From Comamonas thiooxydans (GTDB lineage Bacteria > Pseudomonadota > Gammaproteobacteria > Burkholderiales > Burkholderiaceae_C): a DNA stretch of 64,000 bases. Position 1 is the stretch's first letter. Every line of letters begins with the position of its first letter. The stretch lies in the NCBI RefSeq assembly GCF_002157685.2, contig NZ_AP026738.1, positions 3,534,001 to 3,598,000 of the forward strand, read 5' to 3'. The notes beneath the pieces are model-generated. The model saw only the letters and a list, made by a program, of their open reading frames with translations, did no database searches and was not told the origin of the DNA. Shown one piece after another: positions 46,126 through 53,621 of this stretch. The position numbers and the translations under genes were made by a program.

Positions 46126-47112
46126 TCACTGCGCCTCGATGCCGGCCTGCTTGACCAGCTGCCCCCATTTGGCGAGCTGCTCCTTCACATAGAGCGCGAA
46201 CTCGTCGGGCGTGGCCGTGGGCCAGACTTCGAAACCGACCTGGGCCAGTTGCTCCTGCACGGCCTTGTCCTTGAGGATGAGCTGCAGCTCGCTGTTGATG
46301 CGCTCGGCAATGGCCTTGGGCATGCCGGCCGGGCCGAAGATGCCGTTCCACGAGGTGATGTCGAAGCCCGGCAGTGTCTTGCCGATGGCGGGCACATTGG
46401 GCAGCAGCTGCGATCCCTTGGCGGCCGTCACACCCAGCGTGCGCACGCGCTCGGTCTTGAGCGTGCCCCAGGCAGAGCCCAGGTCGGCCACATACATCTG
46501 GATCTGGTTGCCCATCACATCGGTCAATGCCTGCGGGCTGGATTTGTAGGGCACGCCAGTGATCTGCGTACCCGTGATGTATTTGAAGGTTTCCGAAGCC
46601 ACCAGCGAGGTGCTGTTGGGCGTGCCGTAGGAGAGCTTGTCCGGATGCGACCTGGCGTAGGCAATCAGCTCGGCCACGGTCTTGGCCGGCACCGAGGGAT
46701 GGACCACCAGCGCAAACGGCAGCTCGCCCACGCGAGCCACGGGCGTGAAGTCCTTGATGGGGTCGTACTTGAGCCCCTTGACCAGCCAGGGATTGGCCGA
46801 ATGCGAGGTGTTGGTGGTCATGAACAGCGTATAGCCGTCCGGCTTGGCCTTGACCACATGCGCGGCCGCAATCTGGGCATTGGCCCCGGCCCGGTTGTCC
46901 ACCACCACGGGCTGCTTGAGTCGCTCGCCCAGCTTGTTGGCCACCACGCGCGCCACCGCATCGGTGCCGCTGCCCGCGGCAAACGGCACCACCAGCGTGA
47001 TGGGGGCTGCGGGATAGCTCTCCTGAGCCAGCACCGCCCCGCCAAAGCCCATGCTCATGGTGGCTGCCAGGCCTGCGCTCGCACAGGCGCGCAGTAAGAA
47101 TCGCTTGTTCAT
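46126..47112 (-). CDS. Bug/TctC-family periplasmic solute receptor
   Basis: A 328-residue Bug receptor. The signal peptide (MNKRFLLRACASAGLAATMS to GGAVLAQ) is followed by YPAAPITLVVPFAAGSGTDA, NRAGANAQIAAAHVVKAKPD and VPYKSSPQALTDVMGNQIQM, the classic family blocks. AAGGAGACAAGC precedes ATG 47112. First gene of an operon with a CoA-transferase, cupin and acyl-CoA dehydrogenase, so the ligand is probably a carboxylic acid degraded through its CoA ester. No TctAB genes nearby. A palindrome about 97 bases upstream is a candidate operator. Confidence 0.93.
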   Translation of the reverse strand: MNKRFLLRACASAGLAATMSMGFGGAVLAQESYPAAPITLVVPFAAGSGTDAVARVVANKLGERLKQPVVVDNRAGANAQIAAAHVVKAKPDGYTLFMTTNTSHSANPWLVKGLKYDPIKDFTPVARVGELPFALVVHPSVPAKTVAELIAYARSHPDKLSYGTPNSTSLVASETFKYITGTQITGVPYKSSPQALTDVMGNQIQMYVADLGSAWGTLKTERVRTLGVTAAKGSQLLPNVPAIGKTLPGFDITSWNGIFGPAGMPKAIAERINSELQLILKDKAVQEQLAQVGFEVWPTATPDEFALYVKEQLAKWGQLVKQAGIEAQ

Positions 47113-47208
47113 GCTTGTCTCCTTGTTCAGGCTGCGGCACCTGTATCCGGTGCCTGCTGTGCATGCTGAGGCGTTCAAGCATTCAAGTCCAATTGTTTAA
47201 ACCGCATA

Positions 47209-47231
47209 AATGATTCGATTTACGAATCATT
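47209..47231. promoter_or_regulatory. Perfect palindrome upstream of the Bug/CoA-transferase operon
   Basis: AATGATTCG-ATTTA-CGAATCATT: two 9-bp arms around a five-base spacer, 97 bases before the Bug start codon, in an otherwise AT-rich promoter-like stretch. The form suits a dimeric regulator (GntR, IclR or TetR type). No regulator gene adjoins the operon. Confidence 0.55.
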
Positions 47232-47336
47232 CATCCAGCTAGACATTCCAGCCGCTGCGTACGACGCCTCGCCTTCCCCTCTGCACGGAGAAATGAGCCG
47301 GATTTGTACCTGCGCCCTCAGCCCTTAGGCCCTTGA

Positions 47337-47437
47337 GGTGGCGGCAGCGGCTCCGACACCTGCAAGCAATACATATGCCCCACGAGCAACGCCATCAACC
47401 ATTCACGCGAGCTACTGCTGGCGCTGGCATTCAGTTT
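47337..47437 (+). pseudogene. Decayed remnant of an ALDH7 3' end
   Basis: From GGCTCCGAC onward the sequence aligns with the last ~95 bases of the aldehyde dehydrogenase at 39801-41321. I count 11 mismatches in the first 73 aligned bases, then a one-base deletion that removes the original stop. In frame it reads GSDTCKQYICPTSNAINHSR, against GSDAWKQYMRRTTNTINYSR in the intact gene. Immediately upstream the glycine-rich block is shortened. Nothing further 5' is recognisable. Confidence 0.75.
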
Positions 47438-47521
47438 GAGCGAATCGCTGGAGCAGATACGGCGTTCGAAGCACCGCTCGATGGCAGACTGTCGCCTTGT
47501 TTCTTCTGTATTCCTCTGACC

Positions 47522-47968
47522 ATGGCCGAGCCTCTCAAGCACCCCGGCAGCGACATCGAGTTCCATGCCGACCCGTCTCTTTTGCTGGCGCCCTTCGATA
47601 TCTATGATCGGGAAGAGTATCTGGGCCAGGAACTCGCTGCCTATGACCCCAATGATCCCCAGCAGTTGCTGCTGCTGTTCGATCACTATTTCTTTCCCTG
47701 CTGTGCGCAAGCTTCATGGAGCACTACGCACAAAGTGATGCTGACCCGGTCATTGCAAGCCGCCTTGCAAAGCCGGCAATACGACTTTGCAGCCCCACTG
47801 GAAGACAGCCACGACGACTGCTTCTACCTGCCCTCAGCCTGGCAGATTCAGGCCCCTCGACAGTTCTTCCTGAACGCTTATTCGATCCTGCTGAAACGCT
47901 GGGCTGCAGAATTCGCGGCAGCGGGCTTCAGCCCCACGCCTGCCGAGAATCTACGGCACCTGGCATGA
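47522..47968 (+). CDS. Hypothetical protein
   Basis: A 148-residue protein with no family I recognise. It is acidic in the first half (FDIYDREEYLGQELAAYDPN) and contains LLLLFDHYFFPCC and a C-terminal helical part (FFLNAYSILLKRWAAEFAAA). No signal peptide. ATG 47522 is the first methionine in a plausible position; the frame runs on upstream into the ALDH remnant. Coding evidence is moderate: normal composition and codon structure, but a weak ribosome site. Confidence 0.55.
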   Translation: MAEPLKHPGSDIEFHADPSLLLAPFDIYDREEYLGQELAAYDPNDPQQLLLLFDHYFFPCCAQASWSTTHKVMLTRSLQAALQSRQYDFAAPLEDSHDDCFYLPSAWQIQAPRQFFLNAYSILLKRWAAEFAAAGFSPTPAENLRHLA

Positions 47969-48137
47969 CAGCTGCCAGTCGCACCCGGACCTCAGTGATA
48001 CGCACTGACCAGCACTGACGAGCAACGAAACGAGGCGATAAGGCCTGATGCCCTACAGCACTGTCACAAAACGGTGATTGAACTTAGGCCTCACTCGGGG
48101 GAGAATGCCTTATTACCGCTTTCGCTCAGGTGCTGTC

Positions 48138-48473
48138 ATGGACCATATCCACTCCACGCCCACCCACCAAGCTCTGGATATCGCTCCTTACGGAGCCAGG
48201 CTTTCTGCCGCTCACTCGAGCGTGCTCTTCAAGGCGGAAGATCTGGAAGTCATTCGCGTCGTGCTGCGCTCGGGTCAGTCGCTGCCACCGCATCGCGTAC
48301 CTGGCAGCGTCAGCCTGCAATGCTTGGAAGGTCGGCTCGAAGTTCTCATCGGCCAGACCGTGCATGAACTAGGCCCCAAACAACTCATGCATCTGCCAGC
48401 CAATATGCCCCATGCCGTGCGTGCCATGGAAGACTCGTCCGCGATTGCTACCATCGTGCTCTGTGAGGTTTGA
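48138..48473 (+). CDS. Small cupin-fold protein (paralogue B)
   Basis: A 111-residue single cupin, paralogous to the protein at 38073-38405. Shared segments are LFK-(x)4-LEVIR-VL, the LQCLEGRLEVLIG motif and a C-terminal D-S-SAIATIVL-type strand. Histidines in LPPHRV and MPHAVR may bind metal. ATG 48138 has AGG seven bases upstream; a TTG at 48078 in the same frame is less likely. Monocistronic and convergent with the lipoprotein gene that follows. Confidence 0.78.
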   Translation: MDHIHSTPTHQALDIAPYGARLSAAHSSVLFKAEDLEVIRVVLRSGQSLPPHRVPGSVSLQCLEGRLEVLIGQTVHELGPKQLMHLPANMPHAVRAMEDSSAIATIVLCEV

Positions 48474-48480
48474 AGAACTT

Positions 48481-49197
48481 CTATCGAACAGGCAAAAACT
48501 GCATGAACGGGCCGGCAAGCAGTCCCTGCGCATAACCGATGACCGAGCGCCGGTAGCGCTCGGTGGTGTAATCCGCAACCAGATCCAGACGGCCGATGAT
48601 CTTTCCCATCTCGCGCTCGAAGCTCAGATTGCGCCCCTCTTCCGCTATCTGATTCGATAGCAGCAAGGGCTTTCCACCGGGTGCCTTGCGCGAGTTGAGA
48701 ATCCAGTTGGCGATCTCCAGATTGCGCGCCGCATTGAAGACATGCTGCGGGTCCAGCCCGTCGATCAGCGTGAAGCTGGTTCGCCCGCCATGCGCGGTGA
48801 TCAGCATATCGGCGGCAGCATGTACGAAGGCCGCAACCCGGTCCCCGGCAAACTCGGGCTGCAAGGCCAGGGACAGCGCCGCCACATCACGCTTGTCCTG
48901 CAGCTCATGCCAGGGCTGGCGCTCCATGACGGCAATACGCACATAGGTCATGGCCGCTTCCCGGCTGGAGGCGGTCTTTTTCCATTCGGCGGGGTTGCGG
49001 CGGTAGAGCTTGTCCATGATGAGAAACAGGCTCTCCAGATTCTCCTTCATGGCCAGCGTTGCCATGCGATTGCTGTCGGACTGCAGCAGCTCGCGCGAGT
49101 GAAAGTTCTCGCCCTTTACTTCTCCGTGATTCGTGGGGGCGCTGGAACAAGCGGCCAGACCGCACAGCACAAGCCCTGACAGCAGCCACCGCCCCAT
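48481..49197 (-). CDS. Predicted lipoprotein
   Basis: A 238-residue protein with an N-terminal lipoprotein signal (MGRWLLSGLVLCGLAACSS, lipobox LAAC). The mature part is helical, with AAMTYVRIAVMERQPWHELQ and DKRDVAALSLALQPEFAGDR. I do not recall a named function. ATG 49197 gives a correct lipobox distance; the longer frame to 49272 would bury it. Convergent with the cupin gene and 174 bases downstream of the MocR gene on the same strand. Confidence 0.8.
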   Translation of the reverse strand: MGRWLLSGLVLCGLAACSSAPTNHGEVKGENFHSRELLQSDSNRMATLAMKENLESLFLIMDKLYRRNPAEWKKTASSREAAMTYVRIAVMERQPWHELQDKRDVAALSLALQPEFAGDRVAAFVHAAADMLITAHGGRTSFTLIDGLDPQHVFNAARNLEIANWILNSRKAPGGKPLLLSNQIAEEGRNLSFEREMGKIIGRLDLVADYTTERYRRSVIGYAQGLLAGPFMQFLPVR

Positions 49198-49371
49198 GAG
49201 CGGGCGACCACGCAGGAAATCGCGCGTGCAATGGCCTGCGGCGGCATGGGGCAAAGCTCGTGCTGCTGTCATGCTACAAACATAACAGCAGATGCAGCGC
49301 GCTCAATCCCGCCTGAGGCGCGCGATTGTTATCAATCGTGAACGACGCCTTCCCAGGCACCGGTTTCGGCG

Positions 49372-50859
49372 CTATTTGCGCAGCTGCCTGAGGATCTGCT
49401 CCAGCACCTTCCATGGCTCGGTCTGGTCGGCCATCGCCACGGGCACGCGCAGCTTGCTGCTGGTTGCCTGCTGCGGCGAAAACAGCAGGCCCGGAGCCAG
49501 CAGCAGATTGCTCAGCGCCGCCTGACGCGCCAGCACCTCGGTGTCCACGCCGCAATCGACCCAGGCAAAAGTGCCGGCCACAGGTTCGTACTCCGCATGG
49601 CAGCCCAGCGCTTCGAGCTTGCGCAGACAGCGGCCGCGCGCCCGGTCCACCCGCTCGCGCAGCCGGTCCACATGCTTGCGAAAGGAACCGTCGGCCAGGA
49701 TATGGTGCACGATCTGCTCCGCCGGCAGCGAAGAGGTCAGGCCCGCCAGCAGCTTCATGTCGGTCAGGCGGTGCACATACTCGGGTTTGGTCGCGATATA
49801 GCCCACGCGCAGACCACCCGACAGAGTCTTGGAATAGCCCCCCACCAGAATCACGCGCTGCAATCTGTCCATGGCTGCCAGCCGCAGCGGCATGGCGCCC
49901 AGGAACTCGGCATAGGTGTCGTCCTCGACCAGCAGGAAATCATGGCGCTCGGCAATGCGCAGCACCTCATGGGCCACACCGGCAGACAGACTTAGCCCCG
50001 TGGGATTGTGCACCGCCGTGTTGAGGATGAAGAGCTTGGGCTTGTGGCTCTGGGCCAGCGATGCCAGGGCCGCCACATCGGGGCCTCCGGGCAGGCGCGG
50101 CACGCCGACCACATTCACGCCCATGTATTTGAGCCGCCCGAAGATCAGAAACCAGGCCGGATCTTCGACCAGCACGGTATCACCGGGCTTGAGAAAACAG
50201 CGCACGACCAGATCCAGACCATGGGTCACCCCGCCCACCGTCATGAGATTGGCCTCGGGATGGGCCGGCACCTCATGGGCCTGCAGATTCGAGGCGATCT
50301 GCTGGCGCAATGGCAGAAAGCCCTGTGGATGGCCATAGCTGAGAAAGCTCTGCTCGGCCCGCGCATTGTTACGGGTGATGGCGCGCATGGCACCCGTGAT
50401 CAGACCTTGATCCATCCAGCTCGAAGGCAGGCAGCCTGCGCCCCCTGTGCCCGCGCTGTCATCGCGAAAAATGCCGCGCAGCAGATAGGCAGTGTCGAAG
50501 TCCGCCGGCTGCGCCGAGGCGGCAGCCACGGCGGCGGGTTCCATCACGCGGCGCTGGGCCGCCACATAAAAACCGCTGCCGCGCCGCGATTGCACCAAGC
50601 CCTGGGCAGCCAGCTTGTCGTAGGCCTGGACCACGGTGTCGCGGCTGACACCGGCGTTTTCCGCCAGCGCCCGCACCGAAGGCAGGCGCACGCCAACACG
50701 CAGGCCGTGGTTGCGGATCAGGCCGCCGAAATGCTCGACCAGCTGATCCACCAGCCCCACCGCACTGGAGCGCATGGGCTGCCAGCCCATCGATGCCGTT
50801 GCGGCCAAGGGCGAGGCTGCCGGGGTCGCTGCCCCGCCGTCGTTCTGTGCATCGAGCAT
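49372..50859 (-). CDS. MocR/PdxR-type GntR regulator with aminotransferase domain
   Basis: A 495-residue MocR regulator. The GntR-type winged helix (LVEHFGGLIRNHGLRVGVRL, then LAENAGVSRDTVVQAYDKLA) is followed by a fold-type-I aminotransferase domain: MTVGGVTHGLDLVVRCFLKP, VEDPAWFLIFGR, VEDDTYAEF and GGYSKTLSGGLRVGYIATK with the PLP Lys. Such proteins sense PLP or amino-group compounds. AGGAG precedes ATG 50859. Divergent from a LysE-type exporter gene, with paired sites between them, suggesting it regulates that exporter. Confidence 0.93.
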   Translation of the reverse strand: MLDAQNDGGAATPAASPLAATASMGWQPMRSSAVGLVDQLVEHFGGLIRNHGLRVGVRLPSVRALAENAGVSRDTVVQAYDKLAAQGLVQSRRGSGFYVAAQRRVMEPAAVAAASAQPADFDTAYLLRGIFRDDSAGTGGAGCLPSSWMDQGLITGAMRAITRNNARAEQSFLSYGHPQGFLPLRQQIASNLQAHEVPAHPEANLMTVGGVTHGLDLVVRCFLKPGDTVLVEDPAWFLIFGRLKYMGVNVVGVPRLPGGPDVAALASLAQSHKPKLFILNTAVHNPTGLSLSAGVAHEVLRIAERHDFLLVEDDTYAEFLGAMPLRLAAMDRLQRVILVGGYSKTLSGGLRVGYIATKPEYVHRLTDMKLLAGLTSSLPAEQIVHHILADGSFRKHVDRLRERVDRARGRCLRKLEALGCHAEYEPVAGTFAWVDCGVDTEVLARQAALSNLLLAPGLLFSPQQATSSKLRVPVAMADQTEPWKVLEQILRQLRK

Positions 50860-50891
50860 CAAGCGCTCCTCAAAGTGTCAGGTCAATTAGA

Positions 50892-50917
50892 GCAGGCCAG
50901 CTCATCAACTGGCCTGC
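50892..50917. promoter_or_regulatory. Inverted repeat in the MocR-LysE intergenic region
   Basis: GCAGGCCAG-CTCATCAA-CTGGCCTGC, a perfect 9-bp inverted repeat with eight-base spacer, 33 bases upstream of the mocR-type start codon on the minus strand. It could be an operator or a transcript hairpin in the 5' leader. Confidence 0.5.
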
Positions 50918-50920
50918 AAA

Positions 50921-50940
50921 AGTGTACTGATAGTGTACTG
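50921..50940. promoter_or_regulatory. Tandem direct repeats, probable MocR binding site
   Basis: AGTGTACTG occurs twice (50921-50929 and 50932-50940) with an 11-base period, so both face the same side of the helix. Head-to-tail repeats in a divergent promoter are typical of MocR/PdxR operators. They lie beside the inverted repeat at 50892-50917 and 53 bases upstream of the lysE-type ATG. Confidence 0.6.
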
Positions 50941-50992
50941 GTTGCAGAACTTAGTATAGAGGCACAACGCTTTTGTCGCCCCAAGGTTCACC

Positions 50993-51610
50993 ATGTCATT
51001 CCTGCCTGAATCCTCTGCCTTCATCCTGCCTCTGGCCATGTTTGCCTTTGTCAGCTCCGTGACGCCCGGCCCCAACAATGTGATGCTGACGGCCTCGGGG
51101 GCCACTTTCGGCTACCGCCGCAGCGTGCCGCATATGCTGGGCATCTGCCTGGGCGTGGTCCTCATGGTGCTGCTGATCGGCGCGGGCCTGGGCAAGCTGT
51201 TCGAGGCCGAGCCACGCATCTACACCCTGCTCAAATATGTGGGCGCGGCCTATCTGATCTGGCTGGCATGGAAAATCGCCCGTGCCGGGGGCGTGGACCA
51301 GGGCCAGTCTGGCAGCCGCCCGTTCAGCTTCTGGCAGGCCGCCGCTTTCCAGTGGGTCAACCCCAAGGCCTGGATCATGGCTGTGGGCGTGGTCGCGACT
51401 TACACACCGCGCGAAGGTTTTTTTGTCAACCTGATGCTGTCGGCCCTGGTGCTGGGCCTGGTCAACTATCCCAGCATCAGCGTCTGGACCCTGTTCGGCA
51501 GCACCGTGGGGCGCGCACTGCGCACTCCACAGGCACTGCGCAGGTTCAATGGCGTGATGGCCGGTCTGCTGCTGCTGTCGCTGGTGCCCATTTTTGCCGA
51601 GCATGTCTAA
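50993..51610 (+). CDS. LysE/RhtB-family amino acid exporter
   Basis: A 205-residue inner-membrane protein with about six helices. SVTPGPNNVMLTASGATFGY is the family signature near the N-terminus; YLIWLAWKIAR and FQWVNPKAWIMAVG are the other conserved blocks. Exports amino acids or related metabolites. AAGGTTCACC precedes the ATG. Divergent from the MocR gene, its likely regulator. The next gene starts nine bases after its stop. Confidence 0.93.
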   Translation: MSFLPESSAFILPLAMFAFVSSVTPGPNNVMLTASGATFGYRRSVPHMLGICLGVVLMVLLIGAGLGKLFEAEPRIYTLLKYVGAAYLIWLAWKIARAGGVDQGQSGSRPFSFWQAAAFQWVNPKAWIMAVGVVATYTPREGFFVNLMLSALVLGLVNYPSISVWTLFGSTVGRALRTPQALRRFNGVMAGLLLLSLVPIFAEHV

Positions 51611-51619
51611 ACTCGGTCC

Positions 51620-52129
51620 ATGCAATATGACATACGCCAGCTGACTGAGTCCGACCTTTGCAGTTATCGCGCCCTGCGCCTGCAAGCCCTGACAGAATGC
51701 CCGACCGCCTTCGGTGCCACACCTGCCAGCGAACGGGCACTCGGCGATGCGCAGATACTGAGTCGTTTCGGCAGCACGCCAGGTCAAGCCATGTGGGGAG
51801 GCTTTGACGCAGACCGCAGACTCTGCGCCACGCTGGGCATGTATCGCGAGCAGGGAGAAAAGACTGCGCACAAGGGCAATCTCTTTGCCATGTATGTGGC
51901 AGCACAGGCCCGAGGCCAGGGCCTGGCCCGTCGCCTGCTGGAGACGGCCGTTGAGCACGGCAGAGCGCTGAATTTGCGACAGCTGATGCTGGGCTGCAAT
52001 GCCGGCAACGGCAACGCACTACGCTTGTATGGGCAGGCAGGTTTTAGCGAATACGGGCGGGAGCCTGCGGCCCTGTATGTTGACGGCAAGTATTTCGACG
52101 AGGTGCTGATGGTGATGAAGCTGGACTAG
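51620..52129 (+). CDS. GNAT-family acetyltransferase
   Basis: A 169-residue GNAT enzyme: YDIRQLTESDLCSYRALRLQ at the N-terminus, the acetyl-CoA loop AMYVAAQARGQGLARRLLET (Q/R-x2-G-x-G/A), LMLGCNAGNGNALRLYGQAG and FSEYGREPAALYVDGKYFDE at the end. The YVDGKYFDE end resembles small-molecule or amino-acid acetyltransferases. It follows the LysE-type gene by nine bases, so likely shares its transcript and MocR control. Substrate unknown. Confidence 0.9.
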   Translation: MQYDIRQLTESDLCSYRALRLQALTECPTAFGATPASERALGDAQILSRFGSTPGQAMWGGFDADRRLCATLGMYREQGEKTAHKGNLFAMYVAAQARGQGLARRLLETAVEHGRALNLRQLMLGCNAGNGNALRLYGQAGFSEYGREPAALYVDGKYFDEVLMVMKLD

Positions 52130-52181
52130 TCTGCACCGCATCGGCACATTTCAGCTGGCAGGTTTGAACAAGCCGCCTGGC

Positions 52182-53237
52182 TCAGCGCGCCTGCATCGCA
52201 ATGATCTGCTGTGCCAGACCAGCGATGGCCTCATCCGAAAGCTGGTCTGTCTCCAGAACCTGGCGCCGGGGCCATTGCTCGAAGTGATTCGACTGAGAGC
52301 GCTCGTAGTGCGGGTCGTAGTGGCGCAGCATCAGCTCTTCGAACAGCGCAGGCAGCTCCCCTGCCCGCGCCCATTGCTGCCAGCGGCCCACCGTCTCCTT
52401 GCCCTGCAGCTCCTTGAGCCAGCCCAGTTTGGTGGCCAGCACTTCGGGATCGTCCCCCAGGTAGGCATAGTCACGCAGCAGATAGGACAGGCGTGCGGCG
52501 GTCGTCGCACGCACCTCGATGACCGGAGCCTTGTGCAGATGCTGCACCAGCACCAGCGGCAGGCCGACGCGACCGATCTTGGCGCTCTCGCCTTCCAGAT
52601 AGACGGGACGCGAGAGATCGAATCTCTCCAGCTGCTCGGCAATCAGGGTCTCGAAACGCTTCTGGCTGGGCTGCTCTATACCGGGCAGGCCGCCCAGCAA
52701 GGAGCCCTTGTGACTGGCATAGCCCTCCAGGTCCAGCACCTGCTCGCCGCTCTGGGCCAGCGCATGCAGCACGCGGGTCTTGGCCGAGCCGGTGGCACCG
52801 CAGAGCACGCGCATCTGCAGCTTAGGCACCAGGCTTTCAAGCTGCGCAATCACATGGCCGCGAAACGCCTTGTAGCCGCCGGCCAGCTGCTGGGCATCCC
52901 AGCCGACCAGACGCAGCCAGGTCACCATGGAGCCGCTGCGCAGGCCGCCGCGCCAGCAATAGACCAGGGGCTTCCAGTTGGCGGGCTTGTCGGCAAAGGT
53001 TTCGCGCAGATGGCGCGCCAGATTGGCCGACACATAGGCAGCGCCCAGACGCTTGGCCTCGAAGGGGCTGACCTGCTTGTAGATGGTGCCGATCTCGGCG
53101 CGCTCGGCATTGCTCAGCACGGGGCAGTTGATGGAGCCCGGAATATGGTCGAGCTCGAACTCGGCGGGCGAGCGGGCATCGATCAGGGCATCGAACTGGT
53201 GGCGTTCAGGAACGCGAACGGGCTGGCGGTGGGACAC
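52182..53237 (-). CDS. mnmH: tRNA 2-selenouridine synthase
   Basis: A 351-residue enzyme (YbbB/SelU) replacing sulphur by selenium at the wobble 2-thiouridine of tRNA-Lys, -Glu and -Gln, using selenophosphate. An N-terminal rhodanese domain carries Cys94 in VYCWRGGLRSGSM, and a P-loop domain starts GATGSAKT (147-154). LEGESAKIGRVGLPLVLVQ is conserved in the family. ATG 53237 has no upstream partner. SelD at 22330-23400 supplies its substrate. The tRNA-Gln(UUG) in this same window is one of its expected targets. Confidence 0.95.
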   Translation of the reverse strand: MSHRQPVRVPERHQFDALIDARSPAEFELDHIPGSINCPVLSNAERAEIGTIYKQVSPFEAKRLGAAYVSANLARHLRETFADKPANWKPLVYCWRGGLRSGSMVTWLRLVGWDAQQLAGGYKAFRGHVIAQLESLVPKLQMRVLCGATGSAKTRVLHALAQSGEQVLDLEGYASHKGSLLGGLPGIEQPSQKRFETLIAEQLERFDLSRPVYLEGESAKIGRVGLPLVLVQHLHKAPVIEVRATTAARLSYLLRDYAYLGDDPEVLATKLGWLKELQGKETVGRWQQWARAGELPALFEELMLRHYDPHYERSQSNHFEQWPRRQVLETDQLSDEAIAGLAQQIIAMQAR

Positions 53238-53621
53238 GGCAGACTATCCATGGCTGCGCCTGACGGCCTGCATGGCCGCTGGGCAAATGGCGTGTGCTCG
53301 GGCGTGAAGCGGGAATCGCGATGGGGCAGCGATTCGACTTGAGGCTCGGCAACATGAAAAACCTGCCGCCTCATCTCAAGATGAAGCCCGGCAGGCCACG
53401 AAGCAAGGGTGTGGATCGAGCCTCGATACGCACAACGGCTGCGGCAAGGTTTTGCGCAACAGTCATTCCCTGTGTAGGGCGTATTTTCGCAGATATGCGG
53501 GGCTGCTTCAGCCACGGCCCCAAAACTGCACAGGGCGCAGCTGCTTGCACAACTGCGCCCTGTGTGAGGTCAATTCAAGCTCCAGCACTTATGCGTCAAG
53601 TACCTAAAGCTATCAAAATGA
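53238..53621. other. Intergenic interval with hairpin and repeat copy
   Basis: 384 bases between the 5' end of mnmH and the 3' end of the AGCS gene. A perfect 12-bp inverted repeat, CACAGGGCGCAG / CTGCGCCCTGTG (53529-53540 and 53553-53564, loop 12), is followed on the minus strand by CAGTTTTGG and may terminate the symporter transcript. A copy of the dispersed repeat (GCACTTATGCGTCAAGTACC, then AAAGCTATCAAAA) covers 53586-53617. The mnmH promoter must lie here, but I see no clear elements. Confidence 0.5.
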
